From NCBI GenBank assembly GCA_964517355.1, contig CAZFCK010000246.1, forward strand, positions 1 to 6,801: DNA of 6,801 bases, read 5' to 3'. The notes beneath the pieces are model-generated. The model saw only the letters and a program-made list of their open reading frames with translations, did not search any database and was not told the origin of the DNA. Below, piece by piece: positions 4,751-6,801 of the stretch. Made by a program: the position numbers and the translations under genes. Within the stretch, counting starts at the first letter, position 1; the number at the start of each line of letters is the position of its first letter. The stretch is from CAZFCK01 sp964517355. GTDB lineage: Bacteria; Desulfobacterota; Desulfovibrionia; Desulfovibrionales; Desulfovibrionaceae.

Positions 4751-6319
4751 ATGCAGGCGAATCCGATATTGTTGCAGGTGTTTAAAAACAGGTTTTCCTC
4801 CATTGCCGAGGAAATGGGCATGACCTTGATGCGCACGGGGTTTTCCCCCAACATCAAGGAGAGGCGGGATTTCTCCTGCGCGCTCTTCGACGCCCAGGGG
4901 CAAATGCTGGCCCAGGCGGCGCACATTCCGGTGCATCTGGGCTCCATGCCTCTTTCCGTGCAGGCGGCCATTGAAGCCGTGGATCTGCGCGAGGGGGACA
5001 TGGCCATATGCAACGATCCGTTCAAGGGCGGCACCCATTTGCCCGACATCACGCTGGTGGCTCCTGTGTTCGCCCCGGGCGAGAAAAAGCCCTGTTTCTA
5101 CGTGGCCAACCGGGCGCACCATGCTGACGTGGGCGGCATGGCGGCGGGTTCCATGCCCTTGTCCACTTCGCTTTTTCAGGAAGGCGTCATTATTCCGCCC
5201 CTGAAGTTTGTGGAACAGGGGCAGATCGATGAAAAGATATTACGTTTCTTTCTGAGCAACGTGCGCACCCCGCATGAACGCGAGGGTGATTTCGCGGCGC
5301 AGGTCATGGCCAATGTCACGGGCGTGCGGCGTATGCGGGAACTCATCGAGAAGTACGATATCGGGACGGTCTGCTTTTATTCCGCGAGTCTCATGGATTA
5401 CGCGGAAACCATGGCCCGTATGGCCATTGCCGCCGTTCCGGACGGAGTCTACCGCTTCGAGGATTATTTGGACGGCGACGGCCACGACGCTCACGACGTG
5501 CGTATCAGTGTCGCGCTCACCGTGCGCGGTGAAGAGGCGGAGCTGGACTTCTGCGCCTCGGACGATCAGGTGCCTGGCAGCGTGAACGCGGTGCGCGCCA
5601 TCACCCTTTCCGCCGTGCTGTACGCCTTCCGCTGCCTGGTGGCGGAGGATATTCCGGCCAACGCCGGATGCATGCGCCCCTTGACCGTGCTCACACGCAG
5701 CGGCAGCATCGTGGACGCCAAATTTCCCGCCGCCGTGGCGGGGGGCAATGTGGAGACTTCGCAACGCATTGTGGACGTGGTCTTCGGCGCGCTGTCCATG
5801 GCCATGCCGCGCAAGATGCCGGCCGCGAGCCAGGGCACCATGAACAACGTGACCGTGGGCGGCTGGGACCCGCGCAAGGAACGGGCCTTTGCCTATTACG
5901 AAACCCTTGCCGGCGGCATGGGCGCTTCGCCCCATAAGGATGGCGAGAGCGCGGTGCACGCGCACATGACCAACACCCTGAATACGCCGGTGGAAGCCCT
6001 GGAGTACGCCTACCCCTTTATTGTCACGGAATATTCCATCCGCCGGGGGACCGGAGGGAAAGGCAAGCACAGGGGCGGCGACGGCATGGTGCGTGAAATC
6101 AAGTTGCTGGCGGAAGCCGAGGCCACGGTGCTCTCCGAACGCAGAGTGCGCGGCCCCTACGGCGTGCAGGGGGGCGAAGCCGGAACCCCCGGGCGAAACG
6201 TGGTGGTCCGTAACGGCGACCCCATCGAATTGCCTGGAAAATTCACCTCAAAACTCATGCCGGGCGACGTGTTGCGTATCGAAACCCCGGGCGGCGGCGG
6301 ATGGGGCGAGAAAGAATAG
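4751..6319 (+). CDS. hyuB: Hydantoinase/5-oxoprolinase family protein, subunit B
   Basis: The product is 522 residues, a normal length for HyuB (Hydantoinase_B domain, spanning nearly the whole chain). Recognised blocks are ERRDFSCALFD (37-47), H59 and H62 in AAHIPVHLGSMP (56-67), CNDPFKGGTHLPDI (87-100), ANRAHHADVGG (119-129), FLSNVRTPHEREGDFAAQ (167-184), GGNVETSQRI (331-340), the glycine-rich RRGTGGKGKHRGGDG (431-445) and the C-terminal TPGGGGWG (512-519). The His/Asp pairs at 121-126 and 95-99 are plausible metal or substrate ligands, by family analogy only. AAGGAG at 4740-4745 lies 5 bases before the ATG. It should form a complex with HyuA for ATP-dependent ring opening. No third small subunit of the acetone carboxylase kind follows, which favours hydrolase over carboxylase. 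All conserved blocks look intact. Confidence 0.93.
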   Translation: MQANPILLQVFKNRFSSIAEEMGMTLMRTGFSPNIKERRDFSCALFDAQGQMLAQAAHIPVHLGSMPLSVQAAIEAVDLREGDMAICNDPFKGGTHLPDITLVAPVFAPGEKKPCFYVANRAHHADVGGMAAGSMPLSTSLFQEGVIIPPLKFVEQGQIDEKILRFFLSNVRTPHEREGDFAAQVMANVTGVRRMRELIEKYDIGTVCFYSASLMDYAETMARMAIAAVPDGVYRFEDYLDGDGHDAHDVRISVALTVRGEEAELDFCASDDQVPGSVNAVRAITLSAVLYAFRCLVAEDIPANAGCMRPLTVLTRSGSIVDAKFPAAVAGGNVETSQRIVDVVFGALSMAMPRKMPAASQGTMNNVTVGGWDPRKERAFAYYETLAGGMGASPHKDGESAVHAHMTNTLNTPVEALEYAYPFIVTEYSIRRGTGGKGKHRGGDGMVREIKLLAEAEATVLSERRVRGPYGVQGGEAGTPGRNVVVRNGDPIELPGKFTSKLMPGDVLRIETPGGGGWGEKE

Positions 6320-6330
6320 CGTCTTAACTA

Positions 6331-6411
6331 CGACTTTCGGACTTAAAGAAAAAAGAATAAAGTCGCGGGCTTTCGCGCCCGAACGACGGCCAGGGGAGGC
6401 CCCTGGACGCC
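6331..6411 (+). terminator. GC hairpin cluster after hyuB, possible 3' end of the hyu transcript
   Basis: CCAGGGG (6390-6396) and CCCCTGG (6400-6406) form a perfect 7-bp stem with a 3-base loop. Before it, CGGGC/GCCCG (6366-6370, 6377-6381), extended by GTCG/CGAC (6362-6365, 6384-6387) across a two-base bulge, forms a second stem. The same GTCG can instead pair upstream in a 7-bp helix CGACTTT/AAAGTCG (6331-6337, 6359-6365), so the two folds exclude each other. The nearest T-run (6436-6440) is about 30 bases further on, so this is not a canonical intrinsic terminator; it may stabilise the 3' end. Confidence 0.35.
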
Positions 6412-6425
6412 GGTGGACGGACAAT

Positions 6426-6455
6426 TTGATTCTTATTTTTCAACAAATATACAAT
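6426..6455 (+). promoter_or_regulatory. Candidate promoter reading into repeat copy 3
   Basis: TTGATT (6426-6431, 4 of 6) and TACAAT (6450-6455, 5 of 6) are separated by 18 bases in an AT-rich stretch. Transcription from about 6462 would run through the complete repeat copy toward the T7 run at 6627-6633. No protein-coding gene starts in that interval, so a small RNA or a leader of a gene beyond the window is possible. Confidence 0.35.
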
Positions 6456-6526
6456 GTTACAGTATGCATCCTGCTCTGGAAATCGAGATCTGAACCTTGA
6501 AAAAGTATAGAAGCTCTTATGCATTT

Positions 6527-6586
6527 CCCTGAATCGATGAACATTGTTTCAGGGATGAGCCTTTTCCAAAGGCGAAAATGCGCTAA
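6527..6586 (+). repeat. Structured direct repeat, complete copy 3
   Basis: This is the only copy with both hairpins in view. Stem 1 is CCCTGAA (6527-6533) with TTCAGGG (6548-6554), 7 bp and a 14-base loop. Stem 2 is GCCTTT (6559-6564) with AAAGGC (6568-6573), 6 bp and a 3-base loop. The invariant tail GCGAAAATGCGCTAA follows, starting inside the last stem base pair region. Stem 2 differs from copy 1 by a T-A pair in place of a G-C pair, which keeps the fold. The copy has the same orientation as copies 1 and 2 and lies 208 bases after hyuB. Confidence 0.75.
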
Positions 6587-6801
6587 CTTGAAAATAGCTA
6601 TGCCTCTGGTGGCTTAAAGACCTTTGTTTTTTTCCGGGGGGAAACCGGCGCTGCTATCTTCATTCTTAAGGCGCGATACGACCGTGCCCAAGGTCTGAAG
6701 TTTCAGCAAAAGGTTTCTCCCAGGAAATTATCATAAATTAATTTAGGGAAACGCTGATTAATTCACTGGATATGCGAGGGGGAAACCCTTTGTTAGCGGC
6801 A
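6587..6801. other. Non-coding right end of the window
   Basis: I see no gene here. A T7 run lies at 6627-6633, preceded directly by CCTTTG (6621-6626), which is complementary to CAAAGG in the repeat (6567-6572). Two G-run/A3/C-run elements follow: CCGG-N7-CCGG at 6634-6648 and GGGGGAAACCC at 6776-6787. The stretch 6729-6765 is AT-rich and may belong to the promoter of a gene beyond the window. Confidence 0.4.

Noticed and set aside
5240..6070. 276-residue open frame antisense to hyuB
   Set aside because: Rich in His, Gly, Ala and Arg without a recognisable motif; a shadow of the conserved hyuB frame.
2603..6319. Acetone or acetophenone carboxylase instead of hydantoinase/oxoprolinase
   Set aside because: These share the A/B fold, but no further carboxylase subunit gene is present and the neighbours point to glutamate/oxoproline. 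Not excluded by sequence alone.
6792..6801. Start of an inverted copy of the repeat at the right edge (TTAGCGGCA resembles the complement of the tail)
   Set aside because: The match is short and has an extra base, and the window ends before it could be tested.
1..6801. Transposon or integron carrying the four genes
   Set aside because: No transposase, integrase, target-site duplication or terminal inverted repeats are visible; the direct repeats alone do not prove mobility.

Overview
The window is a compact four-gene bacterial locus with structured intergenic DNA on both sides. The coding regions are GC-rich with strong Shine-Dalgarno sites, and the spacers are AT-rich with many short GC hairpins. 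This fits a Gram-negative anaerobe such as a member of the Desulfovibrionaceae, but that placement is an impression from style, not from a marker gene, and confidence in it is low. There is no rRNA, tRNA, CRISPR array, transposase or phage gene.

Layout. 1-438 is non-coding and holds one copy of a hairpin repeat, a likely promoter near 191-221, a shortened repeat copy and an operator-like inverted repeat. 439-1479 (+) encodes a stand-alone protein of the DUF4392 family, equivalent to the C-terminal half of D-glutamate cyclase (animal DGLUCY). 1519-2313 (-) encodes a stand-alone DUF1445 protein (YcsI type), equivalent to the N-terminal half of the same enzyme. These two genes converge tail to tail with a 39-base gap. 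2314-2602 is a divergent spacer with promoter-like sequences. 2603-4603 (+) and 4751-6319 (+) encode the A and B subunits of an ATP-dependent hydantoinase/5-oxoprolinase, separated by an unusually long, structured 147-base gap. 6320-6801 is non-coding, with a GC hairpin cluster, a promoter-like sequence, the best-preserved copy of the hairpin repeat, and a T7 run.

Proposed joint role. In animals the fused DUF1445-DUF4392 enzyme converts D-glutamate to 5-oxo-D-proline. HyuA/HyuB-type enzymes, including eukaryotic 5-oxoprolinase, use ATP to open five-membered lactam or imide rings. The locus therefore looks like a D-glutamate / 5-oxoproline (pyroglutamate) module in which the cyclase is split across two strands and the ring-opening enzyme is HyuAB rather than the common bacterial PxpABC. 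The substrate of HyuAB is inferred from context only. The most unusual non-coding signal is a direct repeat at the two edges of the locus, whose hairpin is conserved by a compensatory base-pair change and is followed by an invariant 15-base tail.
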